A stretch of 64,000 bases of DNA. It comes from Lachnospiraceae bacterium. GTDB lineage: Bacteria > Bacillota_A > Clostridia > Lachnospirales > Lachnospiraceae. This document shows positions 16,518 through 25,692 of the stretch, piece by piece. A program made the translations under genes and the position numbers. How positions within the stretch are numbered: position 1 is the stretch's first letter; the number at the start of each line of letters is the position of its first letter. The stretch lies in contig JAIKXO010000258.1 of assembly GCA_024684065.1 (NCBI GenBank), forward strand, positions 1 to 64,000, read 5' to 3'. The notes under the pieces are model-generated. The model was not told the DNA's origin and ran no database searches. It was given only the letters and a program-made list of their open reading frames with translations.

Positions 16518-17339
16518 ATGAGAAAATTAACAGCAGCAATATTGATACTTGGCATGACAGCTTTGACGCTTACGGCCTGCGCCGGTGTCCCGGGCGCGGC
16601 TACCGCTCCTGCATCGGCCGGAAGCGGCAATGCAGCGGATGCGGAAGCAAAGACTGAGGAAGCAGCGGACACAGCCGCCGTTTCCGATGAGAAAGGCGAA
16701 GGAGTCATGACCTATGCGGAATATGAAGCCGCCGAGCTTAACTCCGAAGTAACGGTAGAGACATATATTCAGGGGGCAAATGCCTGGTGGGACGGAAAGA
16801 TCACGCTTTATACGCAGGATCAGGACGGCGCTTATTTCGTATATGAACTGCCGTGTACCGAAGAAGAAGCGGCAAAGCTCGTTCCCGGAACAAAGATAAA
16901 AGTAACGGGCTACAAGTCCGAATGGTCGGGCGAGGTGGAGATCGTGGACGGAACGTTCGAGATCGAAGACGGCACTTATTTTGCCGAAGCAAAGGATGTT
17001 ACGGAACTTCTCGGCAAGGATGAGCTTATAGAAAGCATGAACCAGTTCGTATCCTTCAAGGGTCTTACCGTTGAGCCTTCCACGGATGCCTCCGGAAATG
17101 AAGCTCCCTTCCTTTATAACTGGGACGGCTCCGGCGATGAAGGAAATGATGTGTACTTCAATGTTTCAAAGGACGGAGAGACCTATACATTTCTTGTAAG
17201 GTCCTATCTGACAGGTCCCGATACAGAGGTCTACAAGACAGCACAGACCCTTAAGATCGGCGATACGATCGACTGTGACGGATTCCTTTACTGGTATGAG
17301 GGAGTCAATCCCCACATCACTTCGATCACTGTCAAGTGA
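16518..17339 (+). CDS. OB-fold-like lipoprotein
   Basis: 273-residue secreted lipoprotein with a signal peptide and lipobox LTAC at about residues 17-20. An Ala- and Glu-rich linker (about 25-60) is followed by two repeats of a small beta-rich module. The first is at about 70-165 (EVTVETYIQGANAWWDGKITLYTQDQDGAYFVYEL...GTKIKVTGY). The second is at about 175-270 (FVSFKGLTVEPS...FLVRSYLTGPDTEVYKTAQTLKIGDTIDCDGFLYWY). This is typical of extracellular OB-fold nucleic-acid-binding-like lipoproteins of Lachnospiraceae, whose function is not established. The ATG follows AAAGGAGG by 13 bases. Its 3' end overlaps the convergent binding-protein gene by 8 bases. Confidence 0.8.
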   Translation: MRKLTAAILILGMTALTLTACAGVPGAATAPASAGSGNAADAEAKTEEAADTAAVSDEKGEGVMTYAEYEAAELNSEVTVETYIQGANAWWDGKITLYTQDQDGAYFVYELPCTEEEAAKLVPGTKIKVTGYKSEWSGEVEIVDGTFEIEDGTYFAEAKDVTELLGKDELIESMNQFVSFKGLTVEPSTDASGNEAPFLYNWDGSGDEGNDVYFNVSKDGETYTFLVRSYLTGPDTEVYKTAQTLKIGDTIDCDGFLYWYEGVNPHITSITVK

Positions 17340-18924
17340 TGGTACCTGCGTGAAGCCTTCGTCTGATAAATAAGACAAGAAGGATCACCCAGATCGTTAT
17401 AAGCGAGCAAAGCAGGATAACGGAGGCTTTGGGCATAGGACCCAGGGCCTCCTTTTGCATGGTCGTCTGAGCCCGGGAATCCAGCTTGTACAGACTCTCT
17501 ACGTCGTCGAAGGTCTGTTCTATAAAGGCTTCATCTACTTTCTTATGTCGGACGGCCGCTTTGGTGACATTTTCGATCAGAGCACCGGAAGCATCCCTCA
17601 GGGATGCGGAACCGTTAAAGACCGGGGTCACAAAGGTATTGGCCGTATTGTCCAAAAGGAGCTTTGTAGCATCGAGCTTGACCTGATAGTGCAGGGTATC
17701 CGTTCCTTCAAGCTTCAGATAATCGCGGTATTCTTCCGTATTACGGGCTTTTGTGGTTACCGGAACATAGCCCTCGGTCTCAGCATAGGCGACCTGTACC
17801 TCATTTGTCAAAAGAAACTGTGTAAACAGCCAGGATGCCAGCACCTCTTCAGGATCCTCCTTATTGAAGACACATATCGAGGGACCCTGGGATATCATCT
17901 TTGGATCCTGAATATCGAACTGCGGGATCGGACGTACAACGGTATTGAAGTCAACCTTGTTTTCCGGGGCGATATCAGACAAAGGTGCCTCACTTCCCAT
18001 CCAGGTTGCGCCGGCAGTGGAATCCACCGCGAACATACACTGGCCCGCATTCAGGAAATTCCCGGGATAACCTGAAACCTTAAAGGTGGAAAAAGCCCCG
18101 GTTGTGGCATGGTCACCGACGGTAAGCAAAAGCTCCTCTGTCGTATCGTTAAATAACCCGATATTGCCGTCGGGATCGGAATACGGGGCATCCTTCTGCT
18201 TAAGCATCGAGATCATCATATTGTCTGTCGATTTGTAGATGAACGGGATCAGTACCTTCTGCCCGTTGATCCGGTAGGTTCCGTCTTCGTTCTTTTCAAG
18301 AGCCTTTTCCGAAAGCTCCCACACAAAGTCCCATGTCAGGATATCGGGAACCTCATAGCCGAGAGATCTGACCATATCCTCATTGATATACAGCGCTTCC
18401 GTGGAACGCATAAAGGGAAGGGCGTAGCACCTGCCATCCAGATAGCATTCATGCAGAAATTCCGGAATCAGTTCGTCAATAGCCGGCGCATCATATAAGA
18501 GTCCGGTGCCGCCGGCTCCGTATTTCGGATCGGCAATAAGCTCATCAAGCGGTGCAACGATATTAATGCCGCTCATATAAGTTGCGATGTGGTCGGGATA
18601 GGTGATGCAGACGTCAGGTGTCGTCCCGGTAGAGATATTGGTAATGACATCATTATAGATACGCCCGTAATCGGTATACAGACGGATATTGACCTTTATA
18701 TTCGGGTACAGCGCCTCAAAGTCTGAGATAGCCTTTTTATAGACGTCAGTCTGGGTTTTGTTCGTATCGTTTTTCGCCCAGAAGGTGATCTCAAATTCTT
18801 TCCGGGTGTCAAATTCTTCAGGCACGTGAAATTCCGGCAGCCCCTTAGAGCCATGGCAGCCGGACAGGAACGCGGCGGCAAGAATAACCGGAAAAAGAAA
18901 TCGTAAAAAGAATCGGGTTCTCAT
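17332..18924 (-). CDS. Sugar-binding protein with N-terminal lipid and C-terminal membrane anchors
   Basis: 530-residue family 1 solute-binding protein. The N-terminal lipobox LSGC is at about residues 20-23 and is followed by EITFWAKNDTNKTQTDVY. Unusually, the C-terminus carries a hydrophobic helix (about 497-520, VILLCSLITIWVILLVLFI) and a basic RRR tail. The mature protein could therefore be held at both ends. Family members normally end without a membrane helix and are about 430-450 residues. It overlaps the upstream permease by 4 bases (ATGA), so it is translationally coupled. It is the last gene of the operon, whereas binding proteins are usually first. Confidence 0.85.
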   Translation of the reverse strand: MRTRFFLRFLFPVILAAAFLSGCHGSKGLPEFHVPEEFDTRKEFEITFWAKNDTNKTQTDVYKKAISDFEALYPNIKVNIRLYTDYGRIYNDVITNISTGTTPDVCITYPDHIATYMSGINIVAPLDELIADPKYGAGGTGLLYDAPAIDELIPEFLHECYLDGRCYALPFMRSTEALYINEDMVRSLGYEVPDILTWDFVWELSEKALEKNEDGTYRINGQKVLIPFIYKSTDNMMISMLKQKDAPYSDPDGNIGLFNDTTEELLLTVGDHATTGAFSTFKVSGYPGNFLNAGQCMFAVDSTAGATWMGSEAPLSDIAPENKVDFNTVVRPIPQFDIQDPKMISQGPSICVFNKEDPEEVLASWLFTQFLLTNEVQVAYAETEGYVPVTTKARNTEEYRDYLKLEGTDTLHYQVKLDATKLLLDNTANTFVTPVFNGSASLRDASGALIENVTKAAVRHKKVDEAFIEQTFDDVESLYKLDSRAQTTMQKEALGPMPKASVILLCSLITIWVILLVLFIRRRLHAGTIT

Positions 18925-19763
18925 CCTTTTGTACCTCCCGTAGCGACACCTTCCATGATCCTTTTATGGAAAACAAGGAACAGAACGATAAGCGGAAGTG
19001 AAATGATCACAACGGCAGCCATCATCGCAGGGATATTTTCACGCCCGAAGCCGTTTTCCCGTATTTCCTGTATACCGTTGGAAACAAGGAAGTAATCCGG
19101 GTTGTCGGTGATGAGCCGCGGCCATACATATAGATTCCAGCATTCAATGACCTTGAGGATAAGGATGGTGATCATGGTGGGGCGGCAGATCGGGATTAAG
19201 ACCTTCAGCAGATAACGCAGATCCGAGGTTCCGTCGACCTTTGAGGCATAGTACAGATCATCGGGCACACCTTCGAAATTTTCCTTAAGAAGATAGATAT
19301 AAAAGACCGATGTAACGGAGGGAAGGATCAGTCCCGTAAAGGTATTCCTCAGGTTTAAGGAAGTGATGGTCGCGAAATTCGTGATGATCACAAGCTCGTT
19401 TGGGATCATCATCAGGCTGAGAAACAGCGTGAACACCAGGTTTTTACCTCTGAAGGAAAGCCTTGCAAGAGCAAAGGCCGCAAGAGTGATCACGATCAGC
19501 ATGACAGCCGTTGTGATCACGGTAAAAATTAACGTATTCAGAAGGTATTTCCCGAGGGGGACCAGCGTAAAGGCATCCGCATAATTCTTAAGGGTCGGAT
19601 CCACAGCGTAAAATCTGGGCACATATTCCGCGTTATAGGAGCTGTAGCTTTTAAACGAGGTCAGGATCATCCAGTAAAACGGAAAGAGTACGATCACGGC
19701 CCAGAGAATGAGGCCTGTATATATCATGATTTTTTTCAGCGGTATGTTTGTGTGTCTTTTCAT
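18921..19763 (-). CDS. Sugar ABC transporter permease, MalG type
   Basis: 280-residue CUT1 permease. Helix one is near residues 11-31 (IMIYTGLILWAVIVLFPFYW), and the EAA-type loop DLYYASKVDGTSDLRYLLKV is at about 175-195. It is the third gene of the 17.3-21.9 kb operon and overlaps the binding-protein gene by ATGA. The substrate is unknown. Confidence 0.9.
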   Translation of the reverse strand: MKRHTNIPLKKIMIYTGLILWAVIVLFPFYWMILTSFKSYSSYNAEYVPRFYAVDPTLKNYADAFTLVPLGKYLLNTLIFTVITTAVMLIVITLAAFALARLSFRGKNLVFTLFLSLMMIPNELVIITNFATITSLNLRNTFTGLILPSVTSVFYIYLLKENFEGVPDDLYYASKVDGTSDLRYLLKVLIPICRPTMITILILKVIECWNLYVWPRLITDNPDYFLVSNGIQEIRENGFGRENIPAMMAAVVIISLPLIVLFLVFHKRIMEGVATGGTKG

Positions 19764-19846
19764 AATTCCTTTTATTCTTAAGTCCGTACTAAGGCAGGGC
19801 AGGCTGCCGTTTTAGCGGAGGATACGGGAAATATGGGTTACTCTTC

Positions 19847-20743
19847 TCAGCCGGAAACAACCGACCGGTTACGGATCATAAGGTTGATCATTGTGATCGT
19901 CAGTACGATGGCAAAAAGCAGAATGGCTGCCGCGGAAGCGTAGGACGGATAACCTCCGGAGTTTCCGTAGAGCATATCATAGATATAACCCACGATCGTG
20001 TTCATGCCCGCGGAATTCAGATCGGTCCCGAACAGAGCCACCTCATCCGAATAAGCCTTAAATGCGCCGATGAAACCCGTGATCACCAGATAAAAGATCA
20101 TGGGAGAGATCATGGGGAGGGTGATCCTTAAAAAAACCCTGCCAGGGGGCGTCCCGTCCACCATGGCGGCATTATAGTATACTCTCGGAACAGAGGCGAG
20201 GGCGGAGGTCAGTATCAATATCTTAAACGGGAGCACGACCCATATCGTATATAGGCACATGACAAACATCTTTGCCCAGTAAGGCCCGTTTATGAAATCC
20301 ACTGTGTTTCCGCCGAAGAATGAGATCAGAATATTGACAAAGCCATCGGAATAAGGTGTTTTATCAAACAGGATCATGAATACGAGTCCGACAGCCAGAG
20401 TGTTCGTTACATACGGAAGAAAATATATGGTCTGAAACAGTTCCTTTAAAGGCCTGACAGCACTCAGTCCCAGGGAGATAAGGAGTGCAAGCCCTGTTGA
20501 CAGAGGAACGGTTATGATAACGATAATAAAAGTGTTTTTCAGAGCCGCGATAAAATACGGATCCCTTAGGACAAAGGAGTAATTGTAGGTACCTGTTCCG
20601 AAATAGGTTCCGGAAGCAAAATTATAGCCTTCTTCAAGGGAGTAGATCCACACATCAATGAGCGGATACACCATGAAGGCGCCGAGAAACAATATGGCAG
20701 GCAGAAGGTAGAGCCATGCTTTTAAGGATTTAAATCTGTCCAT
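19847..20743 (-). CDS. Sugar ABC transporter permease, MalF type
   Basis: 298-residue CUT1 permease. I choose the ATG at 20743, which lies inside the end of the ATPase gene (14-base overlap) after a GAGG ribosome site. A longer frame to 20785 would overlap the ATPase by 56 bases. The first helix begins at about residue 7 (AWLYLLPAILFLGAFMVYPL). The EAA loop is VYYNAAMVDGTPPGRVFLRI. It pairs with the MalG-type permease downstream. Confidence 0.88.
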   Translation of the reverse strand: MDRFKSLKAWLYLLPAILFLGAFMVYPLIDVWIYSLEEGYNFASGTYFGTGTYNYSFVLRDPYFIAALKNTFIIVIITVPLSTGLALLISLGLSAVRPLKELFQTIYFLPYVTNTLAVGLVFMILFDKTPYSDGFVNILISFFGGNTVDFINGPYWAKMFVMCLYTIWVVLPFKILILTSALASVPRVYYNAAMVDGTPPGRVFLRITLPMISPMIFYLVITGFIGAFKAYSDEVALFGTDLNSAGMNTIVGYIYDMLYGNSGGYPSYASAAAILLFAIVLTITMINLMIRNRSVVSG

Positions 20744-21854
20744 CTGAAACCTCAAAGCGGATCCGTTCTTCGGAATCCCTGTCAAAGATAAGCACTTTTG
20801 CCGGTTTGAGACGAAAAGCCGGCCGGGTCAGGTCGAAACCTTCCATATTATCGGCACTGACGATGGCGCGTAAGAGCCTGCTTTCGTTTTTCAGAGCTTT
20901 ATGCCCGGTCACGATGCTGACGTCACGTCCCATGACCTCAAGCCTTCCGGGTTCACATTTTAACGGTCCGTCAGGATCCGGGATGAAACCCTCGGGACGC
21001 ACGGCAACAAAGACATCGCCTTCTTTATGAGGCCGGATCATCCTGAAGATCCTGTCGTCGCCGATATACAGAAGATCATCACGGACAGTGCCTTCAAATA
21101 CGTTGATGGGCGGCGTGCCGAGAAACTTTGCCACAAAGAGGTTAACGGGATCATCGTACACATCCTGCGGTCTTCCCATCTGCATCATGGCTCCGCTCTT
21201 CATGACTACGATCAGATCACAGATACTCATGGCTTCTTCCTGATCATGAGTGACAAAAATGGTAGTAATGCCGGTTTCTCTCTGTATCCGTCTGATCTCC
21301 TCCCGAGTCTGGAGGCGGAGCCTTGCATCCAGATTCGACAGGGGTTCGTCTAACAGAAGGACCTTTGGCATTTTCACAAGGGCACGGGCTATGGCAACCC
21401 GTTGCTGCTGTCCGCCGGATAATTCGGAAGGCCTGCGCTCTAACAATCCTTCCAGCTGAACCAGGGAAGCGGCCTCAAGAACGCGTTTTTCCATTTCTTC
21501 CTTTGACAGTCTTTTTTCTCCCCTGAAGTTTTCAAGAGGAAACCGGATATTTTTAAACACCGTAAGGTGAGGATACAGAGCATAGCTTTGGAATACCAGC
21601 CCGACATTACGGTCCATGGCCGGCAGCTCCGTCACATCCTCTTCGCCAAAAAAGACCCTGCCGTCCGTAGGCTTTTCCAGGCCGGAGATCAGATTGAGCG
21701 TGGTGGATTTGCCGCAGCCCGAAGGACCGAGCAGGCCCACCAGGTTTCCGTCCGGAATCTCAAAGTTGAAATCATCGACAGCGGTCACATCTCCTCCCGC
21801 CTTTTTATTTCTGTTTGGGAATTTCTTGGTAAGATTTTTCAGAACGATCTTCAT
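20730..21854 (-). CDS. Sugar ABC transporter ATPase, MsmK/UgpC type
   Basis: 374-residue ATPase. Walker A GPSGCGKST is at about residues 44-52, the Q-loop FQSYALYPHL near 90, the signature LSGGQQQRVAIARAL near 145-158, Walker B VLLLDEPLSNLD near 165-176, and the switch His in VTHDQEEA. The C-terminal TOBE/OB region (from about 245) is that of CUT1 importers. The start at 21854 removes an upstream extension without a ribosome site. It is the only sugar-importer ATPase in the window and may also serve the two operons that lack one. Confidence 0.93.
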   Translation of the reverse strand: MKIVLKNLTKKFPNRNKKAGGDVTAVDDFNFEIPDGNLVGLLGPSGCGKSTTLNLISGLEKPTDGRVFFGEEDVTELPAMDRNVGLVFQSYALYPHLTVFKNIRFPLENFRGEKRLSKEEMEKRVLEAASLVQLEGLLERRPSELSGGQQQRVAIARALVKMPKVLLLDEPLSNLDARLRLQTREEIRRIQRETGITTIFVTHDQEEAMSICDLIVVMKSGAMMQMGRPQDVYDDPVNLFVAKFLGTPPINVFEGTVRDDLLYIGDDRIFRMIRPHKEGDVFVAVRPEGFIPDPDGPLKCEPGRLEVMGRDVSIVTGHKALKNESRLLRAIVSADNMEGFDLTRPAFRLKPAKVLIFDRDSEERIRFEVSDGQI

Positions 21855-21904
21855 GTGTCGTAATCCCTTTTCTCTGCCTGACCTATAGCTCGTTACTATA
21901 GTCA

Positions 21905-21933
21905 AGTCTATCCTATTTGACTGTATTTGTCCA
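21905..21933 (-). promoter_or_regulatory. Candidate promoter of the third sugar ABC operon
   Basis: TGGACA (21928-21933) and TAGACT (21905-21910) have a 17-base spacer on the minus strand, about 50 bases upstream of the ATPase start. Confidence 0.5.
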
Positions 21934-21976
21934 CTGTTACTGTACAGGGGCAGAGGCTTCTGATGACTGATATCCC

Positions 21977-22024
21977 GAAAAAAATAAACCCCCTGCCCGG
22001 TGATACCAGACAGGAGGTTTTTTA
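21977..22024 (-). terminator. Terminator downstream of the xylanase gene
   Basis: AAACCCCCTG pairs with CAGGAGGTTT (one mismatch) around CCCGGTGATACCAGA, with an A run on the left giving a T run on the minus strand. It ends the xylanase transcript before the sugar ABC promoter. Confidence 0.7.
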
Positions 22025-22129
22025 ACAGGAATTATTTAATATATACCAAAATCATATCCTGTCTTATTTTACGATCTGTGTCGCATTCCGAATAATATGA
22101 TGTGAGGGTCAAAAGTGATATTCCCTTTT

Positions 22130-23587
22130 TTATTTCCCTCCCGTAAAAGCGTAAAATGCAGGCTTCGCCTTATAATCCTTGTCAAAGAGAAGCGGATTTT
22201 CACCCTGTTCATGGAGCCACGAATATGTATCGACCGCTCCCCAGAAAACTATGCCTGAAATGTTTAAGCCTTCGGACTTAAGCTCTTTCATTACATCATA
22301 GATCTCGCTGTAATAATCCTTCTGACGTTCAAATTCTTCGGAAAGCGCTTCCTCTGTACCGTTAAAGAATACGCTTGATTTGACATCAAGCTCCGTTATC
22401 ATGATCTTATCCACTACCGAGGCATAATCGGCGGCGGCTTTGCTTATCCGGTCTTTTGGGGGGTTATTTACCAAATAGTGTCCCTGCATGCCAAAACCGT
22501 CGATACGGGCTCCGTCAGCTGCTTTTACCGATCCGATCAGATCAATAATACCGTTCTTCTTAAAGGCGTCGCATTCATTATAATCATTATAATAAAGGTC
22601 AAGATCCTCCGGAGCATAAAGATTTGCATATTTAAACGCATTTATAATATATTCGTTGCTGCCGTATACTTTCCACCAGCTTGATTTTGAGCTGTGAGTG
22701 GAATCTGACAGACTGTCATTTCCGGCTTCCGTATCTGTCCTGTATGAGCCGCCCTTATCACTGACCGCCTCGTTAACGACATCCCAGCCATAAAAAAGCC
22801 CTTTGTATCTGCTGTTTTCACCTGTGTAATATTCAAGCATGGACTTAATATACCATTCAAGCCTTAAATCCATTTCTTCCTTTGAAACATAGTCATTATT
22901 TTTATCGTAATCTTCATGGAAAAACCACTCAGGTGTCTGGGAATGCCACACGAGGACATGTCCCCTGACCCTTATCGGGCTTTCGGGATTATCCGTGTTC
23001 CATTTTGCTATAACATCAAGGATCGCATCCGCACGGGAATGGTCAAGAGCCGGTATGGAAACGATCTTTCCATTCAGTTCTTCCTCATGAATGCTGCCCG
23101 CCGGGGGCATGTCGTTATTATAGCCAAACATCGCATCAGGCTTTAATTCGTTTTCAAGAGTTACGGCATTAAAATGTTTTTCTATCAGCCCCATCAGCAG
23201 GTCATCATGAATACCCGCCGAACTCAGACATGTTCCGAAGACAGCATCTTCCCCCAGGCCGTCAGCCGACGCGACACAGTCTTTCAAAGACGGCAGATCC
23301 TCCGGGGTATCTGCTGTCAGAGGAGTATTTTCTAAGGAAGCCTCTGCATCCTGAGTGTCATTGCCTGCTGTCCCTGTACCGGCACTATCGTTTCCGGCTG
23401 TCTCTATATCGGCTGTATCGTTTCCGGCCACCTCTATGTCGGCAGTATCATTGCCGGCTTCCTCTGTGTCTGCTGTCCCGCTATAGGACGAAAGTGCGCC
23501 GGGCGCATCGGTTATGGCGGGATAAACACATCCCCCAAGACACAATGCCATACATAATAACAGAATAAAACATATCCTTTTTTTCAT
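22130..23587 (-). CDS. GH10 endo-1,4-beta-xylanase lipoprotein
   Basis: 485-residue secreted xylanase. The signal peptide and lipobox place Cys20 at the membrane surface. Residues 38-77 form four tandem 10-residue linker repeats of the pattern TADIExAGND. The GH10 domain spans about 100-480. The acid/base Glu273 is in WDVVNEA, the nucleophile Glu399 in ITELDV, and HVLVWHSQ near 210 is also conserved. No carbohydrate-binding module is seen. The start at 23587 has a GGAAAGGAG ribosome site; the frame extends 13 residues further without one. It cleaves xylan backbones outside the cell. Confidence 0.93.
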   Translation of the reverse strand: MKKRICFILLLCMALCLGGCVYPAITDAPGALSSYSGTADTEEAGNDTADIEVAGNDTADIETAGNDSAGTGTAGNDTQDAEASLENTPLTADTPEDLPSLKDCVASADGLGEDAVFGTCLSSAGIHDDLLMGLIEKHFNAVTLENELKPDAMFGYNNDMPPAGSIHEEELNGKIVSIPALDHSRADAILDVIAKWNTDNPESPIRVRGHVLVWHSQTPEWFFHEDYDKNNDYVSKEEMDLRLEWYIKSMLEYYTGENSRYKGLFYGWDVVNEAVSDKGGSYRTDTEAGNDSLSDSTHSSKSSWWKVYGSNEYIINAFKYANLYAPEDLDLYYNDYNECDAFKKNGIIDLIGSVKAADGARIDGFGMQGHYLVNNPPKDRISKAAADYASVVDKIMITELDVKSSVFFNGTEEALSEEFERQKDYYSEIYDVMKELKSEGLNISGIVFWGAVDTYSWLHEQGENPLLFDKDYKAKPAFYAFTGGK

Positions 23588-23741
23588 GTGACTCCTTTCC
23601 TTTTGCCACTGTAAACCGTTCAACAACCTTTATCCGTATCCTGAAGCCGGAGAAACCGCGCCCTGCTTCATCGGTCTCCTTCGAAGTATCCCATCAACTA
23701 TTTTCAAACTTAAGTAAACTCCATTGGAATAGCACTCTGCC

Positions 23742-25064
23742 TCACATCTTCTTAAGCTCCGACCGGGCAAAGGGGATGGCGAGGAGGAAGGAAAAAACAT
23801 CCGAAACGGGCTGTGCAAGCTCGACACCTTTCAATCCCAAAAGATTCGGAAGAATAAGGATCAGAGGGATAAAGAAAAGACCGTTTCTGGCCGAAGAGGT
23901 TATGGATGCCTTCATTCCCTTTCCCATTGACTGGAGCATCATATTTGTCATTATGATAACACACAACAGAGGAAGCGCCGCAGCCTGGTAGCGGAGCGCC
24001 GTAGTTCCGATCTCAATAACCTTCGGATCGTCCCTGAACCATCCGATTATTGCGGAAGAAAAAGCAAAGCAGACTGCTGCCCCTGCCATCAGAAACAGCG
24101 TGCCATATTTAAGACAGAAGAAATATCCCTCCTTAACACGATCATAGAGCTTTGCGCCGTAATTATAGGAGCATACCGGCTGGTAGCCCTGGCCAAAACC
24201 GATTAGAGCCGAAGAAGTGAGCATCATGATCCTTGTGACGATAGACATAGCCGCAATGGCGGCATCCCCGCCCATGCTTCCCGCCATATGATTTAAAAGA
24301 AGAGTGGAAACAGCAGCTAATCCCTGCCTGAAAAGAGAAGGTACTCCCCCGTTTATGATCTCCAGAATATAATATCGGCAGATCTTCACGTTATGAACGG
24401 AGAAGCGGATATTCTCCCCGATCCTTGTACGGGAAAACAGAACAATGAAGCTGACGAGCTGCCCGCAGACCGTAGCGATCGCCGCACCGGAAACACCCAT
24501 GTGGAATACAAGGATAAGAAGCGGATCCAGGCCGATATTTATGACCGCCCCGCACATAAGCCCCACCATGGCATACATGGCGCTGCCCTGGAAGCGGAGC
24601 TGGTTATTTATGACAAACTGCCCCATCATAAAGGGCGCGCCAAGAAGGATGATCCGCATATACGCGATTGTATCATTAAGGGTTGTGTCTGTGGCTCCGA
24701 TAAGATAGGCCAGGGGCGTAATAAAAATGATACCGAGGACCGCTGCGACGCTCCCGAGGATCAGGGCGATAACAAAGCCCGTGGAAGCCATTTCGTCCGC
24801 CTCCTTCAGCTCGCCGGAGCCGAGCCTCCTCGCTATAAAGTTTCCGGAACCGTGTCCGCAGAAGAAGCCTATGGCCTGGATTATGGCCATTACTGAAAAA
24901 ACGATCCCGACAGCCGCGGTGGCCTGTGTTGAGATCCTTCCTACAAAATATGTATCAGCCGTATTGTAGATGCCGGTAACCAGCATGCTGATGATCGTCG
25001 GTACCGCCAGCTTTCCGATAAGCCTTCCCACCGGCATCTTTGTCATCATCTGATTTCTGTCCAT
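23742..25064 (-). CDS. MATE-family efflux pump
   Basis: 440-residue membrane protein with 12 predicted helices of the MATE family. The family hallmark near the N-terminus (LAVPTIISMLVTGIYNTADTYFVGRI, about 15-40) is followed by AAVGIVFSV. MATE pumps export organic cations or drugs with Na+ or H+. It ends 154 bases upstream of the xylanase start and begins 29 bases after the Nudix gene, so it may share a transcript with the latter. No dedicated regulator is adjacent. Confidence 0.92.
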   Translation of the reverse strand: MDRNQMMTKMPVGRLIGKLAVPTIISMLVTGIYNTADTYFVGRISTQATAAVGIVFSVMAIIQAIGFFCGHGSGNFIARRLGSGELKEADEMASTGFVIALILGSVAAVLGIIFITPLAYLIGATDTTLNDTIAYMRIILLGAPFMMGQFVINNQLRFQGSAMYAMVGLMCGAVINIGLDPLLILVFHMGVSGAAIATVCGQLVSFIVLFSRTRIGENIRFSVHNVKICRYYILEIINGGVPSLFRQGLAAVSTLLLNHMAGSMGGDAAIAAMSIVTRIMMLTSSALIGFGQGYQPVCSYNYGAKLYDRVKEGYFFCLKYGTLFLMAGAAVCFAFSSAIIGWFRDDPKVIEIGTTALRYQAAALPLLCVIIMTNMMLQSMGKGMKASITSSARNGLFFIPLILILPNLLGLKGVELAQPVSDVFSFLLAIPFARSELKKM

Positions 25065-25093
25065 ATTCGCCCTTCCCGTTCCGGATACGGTAT

Positions 25094-25600
25094 TTATGAC
25101 CGGTTCCCCCTTTCAAGATAGTAAAGGAGGAACTTCTCCGCAAGAGAGCCGCTGCTGATATTCTTTCGTGCGTCCTCAGGATCAAACCACTGATAATAAT
25201 CTATTTCCTTATTCGGATGCGGTTCGCTGTCTTCAACCACTGCGGTGAAATTCAACATAAGCGTATTGGAAGGTTTAAAATAATGGCTCCGGTTAAAGCT
25301 GTACCCGATGACCTCAAGCCCCATCTCCTCCCGTACCTCTCTGCATACGGCATCCTCGGCATCCTCTCCCTTATTGACATATCCCGCGACAAGAATATAC
25401 CGGTCCCGTCCGTACTGCTTTATGAGAAGGATCTTATCCTTATTCTTATTTATTACGATCATGCTGACTGCCGTACTGAATACAGGGAAACGGTATTCCC
25501 CGCATTTTTCGCAGAAAGGGATCATTCCCTCACCTTCCAGCTCCCTGTCCTTAAGCTTAGTACCGCAGAACATACAGTATTCCATATTTTTCTGATCCAT
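25094..25600 (-). CDS. Nudix hydrolase with N-terminal zinc ribbon
   Basis: 168-residue protein. Cys pairs CMFC (about 9-12) and CEKC (about 30-33) form a zinc ribbon, as in NudC-type enzymes. The Nudix box GX5EX7REVXEE is intact (from about residue 74, GYVNKGEDAEDAVCREVREEMGL). It hydrolyses a nucleoside diphosphate linked to another moiety; NADH is possible from the ribbon, but the protein is shorter than NudC. I place the start at 25600, which has a GGAGGG ribosome site, instead of at 25696. Confidence 0.85.
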   Translation of the reverse strand: MDQKNMEYCMFCGTKLKDRELEGEGMIPFCEKCGEYRFPVFSTAVSMIVINKNKDKILLIKQYGRDRYILVAGYVNKGEDAEDAVCREVREEMGLEVIGYSFNRSHYFKPSNTLMLNFTAVVEDSEPHPNKEIDYYQWFDPEDARKNISSGSLAEKFLLYYLERGNRS

Positions 25601-25692
25601 GCGATCATCCCTCCGCCTGAAATCCTTAACTACACTGATCTGTATTATTTTATATGAATCATATACCGCCACTGAATACCCGGAGATATGTA

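Noticed and set aside
17455..18075. 206-codon plus-strand frame
   Set aside because: Antisense to the well-supported binding-protein gene.
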